Assembly (NCBI RefSeq): GCF_000218685.1
Contig: NW_006763298.1
Coordinates: 506,049-570,048 of the forward strand
Origin: Serpula lacrymans var. lacrymans S7.9
Taxonomy: Eukaryota > Basidiomycota > Agaricomycetes > Boletales > Serpulaceae
Length of the DNA stretch: 64,000 nucleotides
Direction of reading: 5' to 3'
The notes under the pieces are model-generated. The model searched no databases and was not told where the DNA came from. It saw nothing but the letters and a program-made list of their open reading frames with translations. The position numbers and the translations under genes are program-made. The stretch's first letter is position 1. Each line of letters opens with the position of its first letter. This document shows positions 32,916-45,117 of this stretch, piece after piece.

Positions 32916-34709
32916 TGTCATGCACCAAAGTTGATTGGTAGCATAGATAGGTGTCAAGAATGAAGTGAATATTCAAAAAGACTCGCCTTTGCGCCACACA
33001 GGCACAGTACCACATGGAATAGTAATTAATATTGCCTTTTTTGAACTTGTGGCTGATCCACACCACCTCTATTAGGCAATCCAGTTGCGTTCACCTTTGC
33101 TTTTCCATTCAGTACTTTCTGCGTTTCAGCATTTTGGCAAATTTTTGCATTGCCACTGGCTACACATTGCGCCCTCGCTTTTGTCGCCCTCCCTTACCTT
33201 TTTTTCTTTACTCAGTCCCACCATGGGACCCTTACTCTCTTTTTTATTCTCACCCAACGGTCACTTCTGGATCCCTATTCTGGTTTACCCCCTTGTCACC
33301 TCCACCCTCCTCCTCATCATCATCTTCTTTGCTCCCCCACTATATCTGATGTCACCACTTTCTATCTGCTTCCGTTGCCAATCTGTCAACCACCACGTGC
33401 CGCTGCTGATATCAGCAAAGCCCCGGTGGCCAGTCCAAGTTGGGCAACAGGTCCATCTTCATGACATTGATCTGCCATCATATACTATCAAAACATCGGT
33501 TGCTCGTCTCGCCTGGTTGGAGTGTGAGTGGGTAGTTTTTGAGCTGGAGAAAGTTCATCCCCTTGCATCGTCCATGTTCATCGCTGTCCCATTCACTTGG
33601 GTACACTTATCTTTTGTCCATCATCTTCGCTACAGCTACACCTACCATACGCTGCCTGGGACTCACTTGTTCCAAATTGGAACTACTCCTCTCCCTCCCT
33701 TGTTTGACCAGGTGGTTCAATATAACCAGTCCATTGGTAAGGTCATGGAACCGTTGGATTTGGACTAGGTGGTGGACTGGTGGCTCCAGTTTCTTTTTTT
33801 TCAGGAGAACATTCATTTACAGTGCAATTATTTTTGATTTTTGAATTATTTTTATAGACACATATTTTTTTAGAATGCCTGACTGACAATAAAGAAACTG
33901 TGTTGATACTAATAGTGTTTTGCCTTGCCCTTTTTTTACTGCATATTCCCATGACATCTTGATTTTCTTGCTCTTTTTCTGTTTTTGGACTTTATTTTAT
34001 GGCTGTACAAACCTGTGACATTACTTACACAGTATTTACTGTTTTATCTCTTTCTTTTCCTTATTTTGACAATCTTATCCTGTACTACCTACACAGGAGC
34101 TGTCAGTATACATTCCTTCCTTCATGTTCTTTCTCATTCTTTTTGCAAAGCTATACTGTGCATAGCCTCCCTGTATTTTACCTTGTAAAAAAAACAAGAA
34201 CTCCAATCCAGACTTCTTCTCTAATCTCAAGTTCACTACTCTGCTACTTGTGATTTAGTGTGGTCACAACACTTCCCACTGCTACCACTGTTAATTGCTG
34301 TCATCGTCACTCCCCACTTTTGAAGTCATTGTTATCCCTTTTGATTAGAGTCTTTCTGAGCACTACAGTTTGCACATCAGGAGCCTGCTATCACTGGGAA
34401 CCTCGTCACCTCATCTTCTCATCATTCTCAAACCTACCTTGTGGTACAATTAGCAAGGTAGTGCTTGTCCATACTTGTCACTAAGGCCCTATCCTCTATA
34501 ATTCAACTATCCCTCCTCCTCAAAACCCACACCCATACATCTCTGGGTTTTTACTTTGAAGGATCATCATACGTACCACCCCACGAACAACCAGACCACT
34601 CCACTGTTCTAAGAGGCAAAGCCCATACGCAAGTTCCGTGGAATCTGGGAGGATTGTGTGTTAGTTTGTTTTGTGTGTGGTTTTCTAACTACAGTTCTCA
34701 TCATCAACA
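32916..34709 (+). mobile_element. E1: E-type long LTR-like element in C pol
   Basis: 1,794 bp, ends TGTCATGCACC and CATCATCAACA, flanked by CCGG (32912-32915 and 34710-34713). It lies exactly between the integrase C-terminus and the chromodomain of C pol. It carries the E ORF (33085-33768) and AATAAA (33888-33893), but about 20 bp including the TATATAAA box are deleted near 34168. Confidence 0.88.
33085..33768 (+). CDS. E-element ORF, copy in E1
   Basis: 227 codons. A hydrophobic stretch (FWIPILVYPLVTSTLLLIII) is followed by a domain conserved in all four E copies: LLISAKPRWPVQVGQQVHLH, RLAWLECEWVVFELEKVHPL, YTYHTLPGTHLF. The 5' part is shifted relative to the 243-codon version at 52844, so this copy may have lost its original start. 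The protein family is not recognised. The C-terminal part is nearly identical to that at 50212-50850. Confidence 0.45.
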   Translation: MRSPLLFHSVLSAFQHFGKFLHCHWLHIAPSLLSPSLTFFSLLSPTMGPLLSFLFSPNGHFWIPILVYPLVTSTLLLIIIFFAPPLYLMSPLSICFRCQSVNHHVPLLISAKPRWPVQVGQQVHLHDIDLPSYTIKTSVARLAWLECEWVVFELEKVHPLASSMFIAVPFTWVHLSFVHHLRYSYTYHTLPGTHLFQIGTTPLPPLFDQVVQYNQSIGKVMEPLDLD

Positions 34710-36663
34710 CCGGGCCAGTCCACGCACTGTCCTAGCAGCGGCCCTTTGTAGGGTTTCACACGGCTAATGCTGACCGTGGGTACTACCCTCATTTGTTTTG
34801 GGAGTTCCAGCTCCACTGCGTTGGGTTTAACTTCCTTAATCCGGTAAGGACCAATCCACTTTTTGGTCGGTTTTCTAGACTGCCGATCTTTCAATTTTAA
34901 GTGGTTAGTATCTAACCAGACCAGGTCGCCAACCTTGTAATCAGGGGCCTTGGAGTGTCTACATTCTGCCCTGTCTTCCATCTGCTCTGCAGTTTTGAAT
35001 AGCGCTTTGCGCATTTTGTCTAAGACTGATATCATGTCCTTGGCTATGTTCCCTGCAGCCTTGTTCTTGCTTTTACCAGGTTCTACACCCATTCTGGGGA
35101 GGTATGATCTCATAACCTTGAATGGTGCCTTTTCTGTAGCCAATGACTGTTTAATATTATAAGAGAACTGGGCTATCTTTAGCCACTTGGCCCAATCCAT
35201 CTGTCTGTCATTGATAAATATTTGAAGGCATTCAATTCCTGATTGAGCCTCTCCATTTGTCCATCAGTTTGCGGATGGAACACCATTGATAATTTAGGTT
35301 TAATGCCCAGCATCCAACATAACTCTTTTGTAAATTTGCTACCGAATTGGGGTCCTTTATCAGAGATAACTGTTTCAGTTAACCCATGGGTAGACCATAC
35401 AAAATCTTTAAATGAGTCTGCCGTACCAGTGGCGGTAATAGTCTTGTTGGTGGGAATGAATACCACTTCTTTGGAGAAGCAATCTACTACCACCATTACT
35501 GAATCATACCCATTTGATTTGGGTAGATCCGTTGTGAACTCAACCGATATATCCTACCAGGAACCAGCTGGTATTGGATTTGGCATAAGTTTACCGACCG
35601 GCGGTTGATGGGAGTTCTTTGCCATGGCACATCTCAGACAGGATTTTACGTATTCCTGTACGTCTTTGACTATGCCAGGCCACATGTAATTTCTGGAGAT
35701 CAACTCCATTGTTTGTTGCCTCCCAGGGTGCCTAGCCACTGGAGTGTTGTGATGTCTATCTATTGCCTTTATCCTTGTGGACTCAGGTACATAGATTTTG
35801 TCTTTAAAATAGAAGAGCCCGTCTTCCCATAAATAGTTTTCATTGCCGTCAAGGTGCGCCTTCTCTTTTGAGGAGATGTTTTTCTTGAAGACTTCCAGAA
35901 GATCAGAATCTTGCCCGATTCTAACATTAGCAACCCTTAATTGGTCTCAGGGTGACGCCTTTGTTATTATCCTCAATGCCATTGGCATGATCCTCTCTTC
36001 TGGACAAAGTGTCCGCTTTCCCCATCAAAGTTCCAGGCTTATGAATTAATTTATAATTAAACCCAGACAAGTACACCGCGTAGCGGGCCTGTCTCTGGTT
36101 TAAGTCTCGGGCCGTCATAAAGTACTCCAGATTCTTATGATTGGTCCAAATTTCAAATTGGTATCTAGCACCTTCTAAGTAGTGCCGCTAGTGCTCTAAA
36201 GTTCTAATGATGGCCAGCATCTCCTTATTGTAAATCTGATAGTTACGCTCTGTAGGCGACAAACTATGCAATAAATAGGCACAAGGCCTCCAAAGATTGT
36301 TAGGGAATTTAATTGACAAGACAGCTCCAGTAGCAAAATCAGAAGAGTTGGTTTCTAGCCGGAATTCTTTGTCTAACTCTGGAAATGCTAATATGGGTGC
36401 TGTCGTAAATGCCTGCTTAAGCTTATCAAAAGTTTCTTGTTCCTTGGCACCCCAGTGCCAAACAATGTTTTATTTTGAGATTGTTCAACAGTTTTGTTAT
36501 TTTTGCGAAGTTTTCCACAAATCTTCGGTAGAAATTGCCTAAGCCAAGGAAGGCCCTAACTCCTTTGATGCGAGTAGGTTCAGGCCAATCCAAAATAGCT
36601 TGAACTTTCTCAGGATCCATCCGGATTCCGTTCTGGCCAATTATCATACCGAGAAAGTCTACT

Positions 36664-37082
36664 TGTAACAACCAAGAGTTAGTTACTCTGGTACACACTA
36701 AGACAAACTATAAAGGTAGTGATGAGGGAGTGGTTACCCCTTAGGTAGGACCAAGTTAGTTGCTGGTATACAACAGGAGGACTCGCTGAGGAGTCTCCTT
36801 AATCTATTGGGGTATTTATACTACTACAATTTTATTTGCACATATGTACTGTATAGTTGATAAAGGCAGTGGCTGATGATGTCATGGGGCCTAGCCCGCA
36901 TGATCAGCTCCACTGCGTGAGAGAATTTGTGTCTAAAAGGAGAATAAAGGCAGTGCCGCGCAAGAAAGTGGAGTTAGAATGAAAAGAAAAGTGCCGCATG
37001 GCATGGAGTGTGAACTACAGTAAAAGGTTAAAGCGGAGAACAAAAATTAAAGGAAAGGTCCGAAAATTGTGTTACCATAACA
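36664..37082 (-). repeat. Solo LTR C3 in C pol
   Basis: 419 bp with perfect duplication CTACT (36659-36663, 37083-37087). On either side the pol text is contiguous (KKCNFKVKEV then DFLGMIIG). Confidence 0.93.
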
Positions 37083-39123
37083 CTACTTCCTTCACTTTGA
37101 AATTACATTTTTTGGGTTTAACAAATAGGTCCCGTTTCTATAAGCGTCGAAGGACTTCTTGCACCATCCTGTTATGCTCAGCCTCATTGTCTGACTTTGT
37201 GAATATTAATAAATTGTCAATATAAATGATGACACAGTTCTCCATATCCGTAAAAATCTTGTTCATCATACTCTGGATGGTCGCCAGTGAATTGGTCAAC
37301 CCAAAGAATATAACAAGGGGTTCAAAGGATCCTTGGTGGCACGTGAATGTGGCCTTCCAAGCATCTGCTTCTTTAATTCGTACATTATTGTACCCCCATC
37401 TGAGATCCATCTTTGTCAAGATCTTGGCACCAGCCAATTTGTCTACTAGCTGACTGATTAAAGGCAGCGGATACACATTTTTAACCGTGTGCTCATTCAC
37501 ATAACAATAGTCCATAATTATACACTTCTTACCATCCTTTTTAGGAATGAAGAACACCGGGGACGTCATAGGGCTTTTGGAAGGTCTGATGTAACCCTTT
37601 CTAAACTGTTTATCTATGAAACTTGATACCTCATCTCTTTCTGGAGCAGAGAGGGGTATCATGTGTCCTTTTCTTCGTTTGAAGGTGTCCTTCAAATCTA
37701 TTGCATGGTCCCAAGGCTTAGCCTCTGGGAAGCGCTCCAACTTATGTTTTGAAAAGATTTTCCAGAAGTCATGGTACTCAGGAGGTACCAGCCTCTTAAT
37801 CTCTTCCTCAGGTTTTACCTCGTCATTGTCATTGTCAATCTTTTCTAAAGATCTAAGCTTGGCATAAATGTGATCACCATTTATCCTTTCATCAAGCTCT
37901 GTTTGACGGATGTGACTCGGTTTTCCCAAATCATCACACTCCTGAGGGCAACGTGACAATGTGACAACCCCTGTCTGCCAGTTGATCTCAGGATTGTGTT
38001 TAAATAGCCAGGTCCAGCCCAAGATTAAATTAATCTTCCCTAGTTGAGTAGCTTCGGCAGTGACTTGTTCTCTGTGTCCTTGGTACTTGACAACAAAAGA
38101 ACATTTGTGCGTGATGCAGCCACCTGCATTAAGCATACTGTCAACGTTATAGATGGGAATAGATATATCTAATTTTACAAGGGGAAGTCCAACTTGCTCT
38201 GCCCAGACCTGATCTATGAAGATGCCGTTAGCGCCTGAATCAAGCAGTGCGCTGGTTGGGTGTACTATGCCCCGGGCAAGGTTTTCCACACCAACATCTA
38301 AACAGATCTCCTTTTGGAATAAATATGTGCACATCAACACACATCCTGGGATTTCTGTAGAAGGTGGCTCCAGCGAAGAAATATCGAAAGAAACATGTTT
38401 TTCTATATTTTTATTTTTATTTTTACCAGAATTAAGCACCCTAGTGTTTGTCTCGCTGGGGCCACACTCCAAGGGAGACGCTGGTGCAGCAGTAGTATCA
38501 TAAATATTGCATTCACAATGCTTCGTACAAGTACATACTTCTGAAAACAAATCTAAAAATCTATTTACAAATTGGGGAGCCACCCCCTTCTTTCCGTTAT
38601 TGCTCGTGCAACACCCCGGAGCAGGGGCCACTTTGTTGTGGTTTACCTCATTGTTACTAGGAGCAAAGACACCCAAGTGACCTACGCTCCAAATTCTTTT
38701 CCCTGAGCCTTCATCTTGTTGACTTGTTGGTCATAGAAGAAAGCCCAGATTTTGTTGTCAGAACAACTGGAGCCAATTGTCTGGTTTCTCGGTTTCTAAT
38801 TGGCGCGCCTGGCACCCTTGGTTATTTTTTTGTTGAGCGGCCTGCACTCCGTTTCTACAATTTTGGGACATGTGTCCTTCTTGGCCGCAATTGTAGCAGT
38901 TCTCCTTGAATCTGCGCATTTTTCCTCCCTGGACCACGCCAATATCCATAGAGGCTCCCTGCCCTGGTTGCAGCCCAAACAACTTGAACCCATGAGAATG
39001 ATTATGTTGGTTTGATGACCCAGGGCGCCTCTGGGGATAGTTGTTTTTGGTGGTGGACCCGCCATCTTGGTGCATAGCGTAGAGCTCCATGGCTCTACCG
39101 ACTTGTCGTACTTCCTCAGCCGC

Positions 39124-40910
39124 TGTCATGGACCAAAGTTGATTGGTAGCATGGACAGGTGTCAATAACGAAGCAAATATTCAAAAAGACTCACCTTTGC
39201 GCCACACAGGCACAGTACCACGTGGAATAGTAATTAATATTGCCTGTTTTGAACTTGTGGCTGATCAGCACCACCTCTATTAGGCAATCCAGTCACGCTC
39301 ACTTTTGCTTTTCCGTTCGGTACTTTCTGCGTTTCAGCATTTCGGCAAATTTTCGTGTCGCCACTGGCTACACATTGCATTGCGCCCTCGCTTGTGTCAT
39401 TTCCCTTACTCCCCTTCCTCTCCTTTTTATTCTCACCTGATGGTTGTTTCTGGATCCCCATTCTAATCCACTTTTTCGTCACCTCCACCCTCCTCCTCAT
39501 CTTATTTGCACCCCCACCATTTCTGATGTCACCACTTCCTATCCGCTTCCGTTGCCGATCCGTTGACTACCACGTGCCACTGCTGATATCAGCAAAGCCC
39601 CGGTGGCCGGTCCAAATAGAGCAACAGGTCCATCTTCATGACGTCGATCTGCCATCATATACTATCAAAACATCAGTCGCTCGTCTTGCCTGGTTGGAGC
39701 GTGGGTGGGTAGTTTTTGAGCTAGAGAATGTTCATCCCCTTGCGTCGCCCATGTTTGTTGCTGTCCCGTTCACTTGGGTACACTTATCTTTTGTCCATCG
39801 TCTTCGCTACAGCTACACCTACCACACGCTGCCTGGGACTCACTTGTTCCAAATTGGAACTACTCCTCTCCCTCCCTTGTTTGATCAGGTGGTCCAACAC
39901 AACCAGTCAATTGGTAAGGCCATTGGAACCGTTGGATTTGGACTAGGTGGTGGACTGGTGGCTCCAGTTTCTTTTTCTTCAGCAGAACATTCATTTACAG
40001 TGTGATTATTTTGATTTTTGAATCATTTTTATGGACACATATTTTTTTAGAATGCCTGACTGACAATAAAGAAACTGTGTTGATACTAATAGTGTTTTGC
40101 CTTGCCCTTTTTTTTACTGCATCTTCCCATGACATCATGATTTTCCTGCTCTCTTTTTGCTATTGGACTTTACTTTATGGCTGTACAAACCTGTGACATT
40201 ACTCACAGCATTCATTGTTCTATCCCTTTCTTTTCCTTTTTTGACAAATCTTATCCTGTACTACCTACGCAGGATTCGTCAGCATACATTCCTTCCTTCA
40301 TGTTCTTTTTCATTCTTTTTGCACAGCTATACTGTGCATAGCCTACTTTTCTTTTACTATATAAACCCCTGTATTTTACCTTGTAAAAGAAGAACAAGAA
40401 ATCCAATCCAGACTTCTTCTCTAATCTCAAGTTCACTACTCTCTGCTACTTGTGATCCAGTGTGGTCACAACACTTCCCACTGCTACCACTGTTAATTGC
40501 TGTCATCGTCACTCCCCACTTTTGAAGTCATTGTTATCCCTTTCGATTAGAGTCCTTCTGAGCACTACAGTTTGTGCATCAGGAGCCTGCTATCACTGGG
40601 AACCTCGTCACCTCGTCATCCTTGTCGTTCTCAAACCTACCTTGTGCTACCATTAGCAAGGTAGTGCTCATCTATACTCGTCATTAAGCCCCTATCTTCT
40701 ATCAATTCAACTATCCCTCATCAAAACCCAGACTCATACATCTCTGGGTTTTACTTTGAAGGATCCTCATACATACCACCCCACGAACAACCAGACCACT
40801 CCATTGTTCTAGGAGGCAAAGCCTATAAACAAGTTCCATGGAATCTGGGAGGATTGTGTGTTAGTTTGTTTTTGTGTGTGGTTTTCTAACAGCAGTTCTC
40901 ATCATCAACA
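39124..40910 (+). mobile_element. E2: E-type element in C gag
   Basis: 1,787 bp, TGTCATGGACC...CATCATCAACA. Flanks CCGC (39120-39123) and CTGC (40911-40914) are a 4-bp duplication with one transition. It has AATAAA at 40065-40070 and TATATAAA at 40358-40365. Confidence 0.87.
39355..40005 (+). CDS. E-element ORF, copy in E2
   Basis: 216 codons. The conserved block runs from LLISAKPRWPVQIEQQVHLH to QVVQHNQSIGKA. A 1-nt change near the end (GKAIGTVGFGLGG) extends the frame past the usual DLD stop, and the N-terminal third has a frame shift near 39400. It is therefore a degraded copy of the longer ORF in E4. Confidence 0.4.
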   Translation: MSPLATHCIAPSLVSFPLLPFLSFLFSPDGCFWIPILIHFFVTSTLLLILFAPPPFLMSPLPIRFRCRSVDYHVPLLISAKPRWPVQIEQQVHLHDVDLPSYTIKTSVARLAWLERGWVVFELENVHPLASPMFVAVPFTWVHLSFVHRLRYSYTYHTLPGTHLFQIGTTPLPPLFDQVVQHNQSIGKAIGTVGFGLGGGLVAPVSFSSAEHSFTV

Positions 40911-41529
40911 CTGCCAGGGCCAGATTATCGCTCCTTGTATCCTGCAAGTAGATCTGTTCTGCAATGCGGGGGTTCACATTCCGCTCCAGCAGTTCTACTG
41001 CATGTTCATTGCCAAGCCCTCCTTGGATGGAGAGGGCCAGGAACTGGGTAACGTAATTATCCGTCCTCATGTTTCCTTGTTTGAAGGATCAGATTTGTTG
41101 GCAAGCCCAGTCGTGCTCAGCCTGTGGTTTGAAATATTTTTTGATCTCAATCTTGAGATTGTCCCAGGTAGGCCACACACCCATGGTGTAGCATTCCTGA
41201 AGTCTTACTTGGGCATATCAACCCGCCACAGGTTTCTTTAGTCGAGATAACACTGCTGTTGCTACATCAAAGTCGTCGGCAAACACGTCCCAGTTTGCCT
41301 TAACCCAAATTTGGAGCTTGATCCACCATTCGGCAAATTGAGCCCTGTCTCCTTCAAAGGCGCTGGGGTCAGCAACATCTTCCACCTTGTTATTAAATTT
41401 CTTTTCCACCGAGGGGTTTGCTGCAGGGGGATTTGCCTGCAGCTTGGCAAGTTGCGTGGTCAGTGCCAAGATCTGTGCACACATGTTGTGCAACAGAGCA
41501 TTGACATCTGTTTGGGGTTGCAACGACAT

Positions 41530-42035
41530 ATCAACTTGTTCTCTTTGTAATGTAAGGTAAAAAACGTAACTGGGGGTCCCCGCTTGCTATCTGCTGATCT
41601 ACCACTTCCCAGCAGAGTATCGGATCTCAATCTCCAACTACTCACACTATAGTATTTGAAATTGTATATAAAAGGTATTTGTAATAAACCCTGGTGCAAA
41701 CAGTTGTCAGGGGGTGGTCCGCTTATTAGGCTGTCAACCCTTCTCCAGACTGGTGGAGGCAAGTGCCCGGCCTGGTCAGAGGAAAGAGAAAGTGAAGTTC
41801 TGTATTCTAAAACTAATCAACAGTGGTTCCATGCCAACTGCTGAGATAAGGTACTCCCCTTCACACTGGGGGCCGCGTATCAAAGGTATTGTTTCTTCTC
41901 CCAAAGCACTACAAGGCCATCACTAGGAGTGCACCTATCTGCTATGTGGGATATTCCCAAACAATAACCAAATCTCCTTGACCCCGGAGTCCGGGTTTGC
42001 ACAATGTGCGAGAGAGTAATGAGAGCAAATCCTGA
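41530..42035 (-). other. Element C 5' leader (first copy)
   Basis: No gene is seen. It lies between LTR C4 and the gag ATG. The same sequence, with about 10-15% differences by eye, recurs at 47639-48076 and 43546-43616, which identifies it as the untranslated leader of this gypsy family. Confidence 0.7.
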
Positions 42036-42454
42036 TGTAACAACCAAGAGTTAGTTACTCTGGTGCACACTAAGACAAACTATAAAGGTAGTGATGAGGG
42101 AGTGGTTACCCCTTAGGTAGGACCAAGTTAGTTGCTGGTATACAACAGGAGGACTCGCTGAGGAGTCTCCTTAATCTATTGGGGTATTTATACTACTACA
42201 ATTTTATTTGCACATATGTACTGTATAGTTGATAAAGGCAGTGGCTGATGATGTCATGGGGCCTAGCCCGCATGATCAGCTCCACTGCGTGAGAGAGTTT
42301 GTGTCTAAAAAAAGAATAAAGGCAGTGCCGCACAAGAAAGTGGAGTTAGAATGAAAAGAAAAGTGCCACATGGCACGAAATGTGAACTACAGTAAAAGGT
42401 TAAAGCGGAGAATGAAAATTAAAGGAAAGGTCCAAAAATTGTGTTATTGTAACA
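42036..42454 (-). repeat. LTR C4 (internal 5' LTR)
   Basis: 419 bp. Its leader side (CCTGA) and outer side (GATAT) do not form a duplication, unlike the solo copies. It is attached to the leader and gag of the copy that reaches the 3' LTR at 32192. Confidence 0.88.
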
Positions 42455-42832
42455 GATATTGCTTTTGATATTACGCATTTCTTGCATTACCCTTGAAGTT
42501 ATAATGGCAATAAATGTCCAAATAATTGATCCAATCTATAGGTACATATGAAACAAGGTGAAAGCTATAAGACTTGTATTACAGCTATTTCTTCTACAAA
42601 GACTATAAAACCTAGGCAAAAGCTATAATTAGTTGGCTTGACTCTAAAAGTAAAAAAAAATCCCCAGCATCTATAACAGCTATAATAGCTTTTGGTCATC
42701 TATAAGATCCTATATGTGGCTCTACAAATGCCAGAGGTTTTATAACAGGTCTGACAGTTATGACAACTTTATAAGCACCTATAAGCAAGTATAGCTCTAT
42801 ATTTGCTCTATATATGTTTTTTTTGGTTTGAT
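42455..42832 (+). repeat. Repeat H, copy 1
   Basis: About 378 bp, A/T-rich with CTATAA/TTATAG palindromes. It is nearly identical to 59472-59718 plus 60765-60880. It joins the truncated second gag at a run of T (42824-42832). Confidence 0.75.
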
Positions 42833-43545
42833 GACCCAGGGCTCCTCTGGGAATGATTGTTTTTGGTGGTGGATCTGCCACCAAATTGCATAGCGTAGAG
42901 CTCTATGGCCCTACCAAATTTTTGAACCTCCTCAGCAGCTGCTGCAAGGTTCTCGTGCCACATATCTTGTATGTAAAGTTGTTCTGCAATGTGGGGGTTC
43001 ACATTGCGCTCCAACAGCTCCACTGCATGTTCATTTACCAAACCCCCTTGGATGGAGAGGGCCAGGAACCAGGTAACGAAGTCATCTGTCCTCATATTTC
43101 CTTGTTTGAAGGTATGGATTTGCTGATGTGCCCAGTTATGCTCAGCTTGCGGTTTGAAGTATTTTTTGATCTTGACTTTGAGATCATCCCAGGTAGGCCA
43201 CACTCCCGCGGTGTAGCACTCTTGCATTCTAACTTGGGCGTATCAACCCACCACAGGTCCTTTGAGTCTTGACAGCACAGTTGTCACCATTTCAAAATCA
43301 TCAGCGAACACGTCCCAGTTCGCTTTAATCCAAATTTGGAGCTTGATCCACCATTCGGCAAATTGAGCCCAGTCTCCTTCAAAAGCACCAGGGTCAGCGA
43401 TAATCTTGACTTTTTTGTTGAACTTTTGCTCAGCCATAGGTTCTGCTGCTGGTGCAGCCTGAATCTTGGCGAGCTGATTTGTCAACACCTGAATCTGTAT
43501 ATGCATGTTGTGCAGCAGACTGTTCATATTGGGTTGCAACAACAT
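42833..43545 (-). pseudogene. gag: Second element C gag, 5' part only
   Basis: Starts at ATG 43545 (MLLQPNMNSLLHNMHIQ) and reads the same capsid region as the first copy (WWIKLQIWIKANWDVFADDF; VWPTWDDLKVKIKKYF; AEEVQKFGRAIELYAMQF). One break lies near 43235. It ends at GSSNQ, where repeat H begins, so the zinc knuckle and pol are missing. Confidence 0.85.
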
Positions 43546-45117
43546 ATTGACTTGTTCTCTTTGTAAACGTAAAAAAATGTAACTAGGGGTCCCCCACTTG
43601 CTATCTGCAGATCTACACTTCAGTCACCCCCAAAACATAAGCATTTAGCTTCAACTATCTGTGTAAATGTATAAAGCTAAGAGCTTGTTTTTCCTGGTAT
43701 CATCCCAAGTGCTCCAGCAAGGATGGGATCATCCCAGAAGTGGGATAATACCACCCTTCTGGGATTTTCCCATGGTATCAGACCATTTGTTATGGTGGGA
43801 TAATCCCATTAGATGGGATAATCCCAGACATTTGCCACATGTCACATGGTGTCAGGGGGGCTTTACTGCAAAGATAGTTCCTGCATAAATGTAGCCAACA
43901 TCAATACATTATCAATAGTACTAATAGCCATGAAGCAGAATACAATACTACCTGCTTTCATCATTTATAACATATATACAAATTTCAAATGGTGTTTACT
44001 CTCAATTGAACCTTAATTTGTCCAGCTTCTAGTGTAATATCATATACTATAGATTGATGGAGGAGACTTTGACCAAAGGTTAGTGTAACTAATTGTGACA
44101 TATAACCATTTACAAATTAACCTGATTTAATTCAGTTGATTAGGAGATAATTCAACCATATCTCTTTTCCTTGACTGACTATATAACTTTGTCATTCCTA
44201 CTTATCATATAATTTACTGCATATCACAAAGTAGATTTATCTACCCTGGATTTCTATCAATGTTACTTAAAATGGCTTATAGTCAAAGGAATACAAGATG
44301 TTTGACAATACCAAGCATATACATCTGCAGGATTACAATACCTCTCATTCAGGCTCATCCAACTTTAAATAATGTAACACTCTTGCAACCAGGCAAAGAT
44401 ATGTCACAAATCCATTTAATGTGCTGATCCAAAAGATATGATATTTTTTTGAATTGTGCAGCTTTATCCAAGTGCCTGAACTGAAAAATGCACAAAGATA
44501 CCAGTCCGAGTAAGTACTACATATTCATTATCCTTCCCTCTGCTGCATCATTGTCAAAGGCAGAACATGTCTTGCATGAGACAAATTGCTGGCTCTTTGT
44601 GGCAGCCCAGCATCCACAAGCCAACACCCATTTTATCCACTATATGTCCCCACGCATACAATTGATTATAAATTTTTGTGAAAACAAAAATGGCTGAAAG
44701 GTGTGCTCTGCATGCTTATGCAATTTCATGTGACTTGGGATGAACCTACGTGAGGGCTACTCTGAATCACTGTCCCAGTTCAACCTTAGGTTCATCCAGG
44801 TCCTACCATAACATAATAGTTGGTTTACAAACAAAATACTGCAACATGTAAAAAATGGAAACTGCTGGAAAAGGACAATAATATTTTAAGCTGCTGGGAA
44901 CTTACCTATGATTATATGTTACAGAATAACCTTAGTGCATTTCAGGAGTATTTTCCCCTGTCATGCTGAGTCACCAGCAGCCTAAGCATGCTATTCGATA
45001 ATTCTGTTCCTGTTGTGGGATCTCCCTGTCCTATTCTGACTCAGGGTGATCTTGTCCCCTGCTTGGATTTGTCTGTGATGTAGTGAGATGATCCTATGTA
45101 ATTTGGAGATTTTTCTA

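Larger units (their letters stand above)
32590..38676 (-). pseudogene. pol: Element C pol, split by E1 and solo LTR C3
   Basis: Minus-strand order: protease LLDSGANGIFIDQVW (about 38230); RT with IIPxxDG...SPVFFIPKKDG and YIDNLLIF (about 37215; YIDN replaces YxDD); [C3 36664-37082]; VDFLGMIIGQNGIRMD (about 36620); RNase H/connection (35927-36118); zinc region (35554-35739); integrase core with SDKGPQFGSKF and TDGQMERLNQEL (35179-35496); C-terminal LELPKQMRVVPTVSISRVKP (about 34780); [E1 32916-34709]; chromodomain (EFEVERVVD...EDRTWEPEAHL, 32740-32890). Several stops and frameshifts (a TAG near 37145, a TAG near 32815) make it inactive. All breaks at nested insertions are bridged by target duplications. 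Confidence 0.88.
38758..41529 (-). pseudogene. gag: Element C gag, interrupted by E2
   Basis: It starts at ATG 41529 (MSLQPQTDVNALLHNMCAQ), contains the capsid-like WWIKLQIWVKANWD stretch and FLALSIQGGLGNEHAVELLER (40911-41070). It is cut by E2 (39124-40910) and resumes with AEEVRQVGRAMELYAMHQ and the zinc knuckle CYNCGQEGHMSQNC (about 38870-38912). The frame breaks near 41235. Comparison with the uninterrupted second copy (42833-43545) shows the E2 insertion point precisely. Confidence 0.85.

Noticed and set aside
36664..37082. LTR C3 considered as the 3' LTR of a separate C element beginning at C4
   Set aside because: It has a perfect CTACT duplication on both sides and pol text is contiguous across it, so it is a solo LTR insertion.
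42036..42454. LTR C4 considered as the 5' partner of LTR C2 in a simple single element
   Set aside because: The flanking pentamers do not match (TCTTG versus GATAT), whereas C2 and C6 match perfectly and restore the element D frame.
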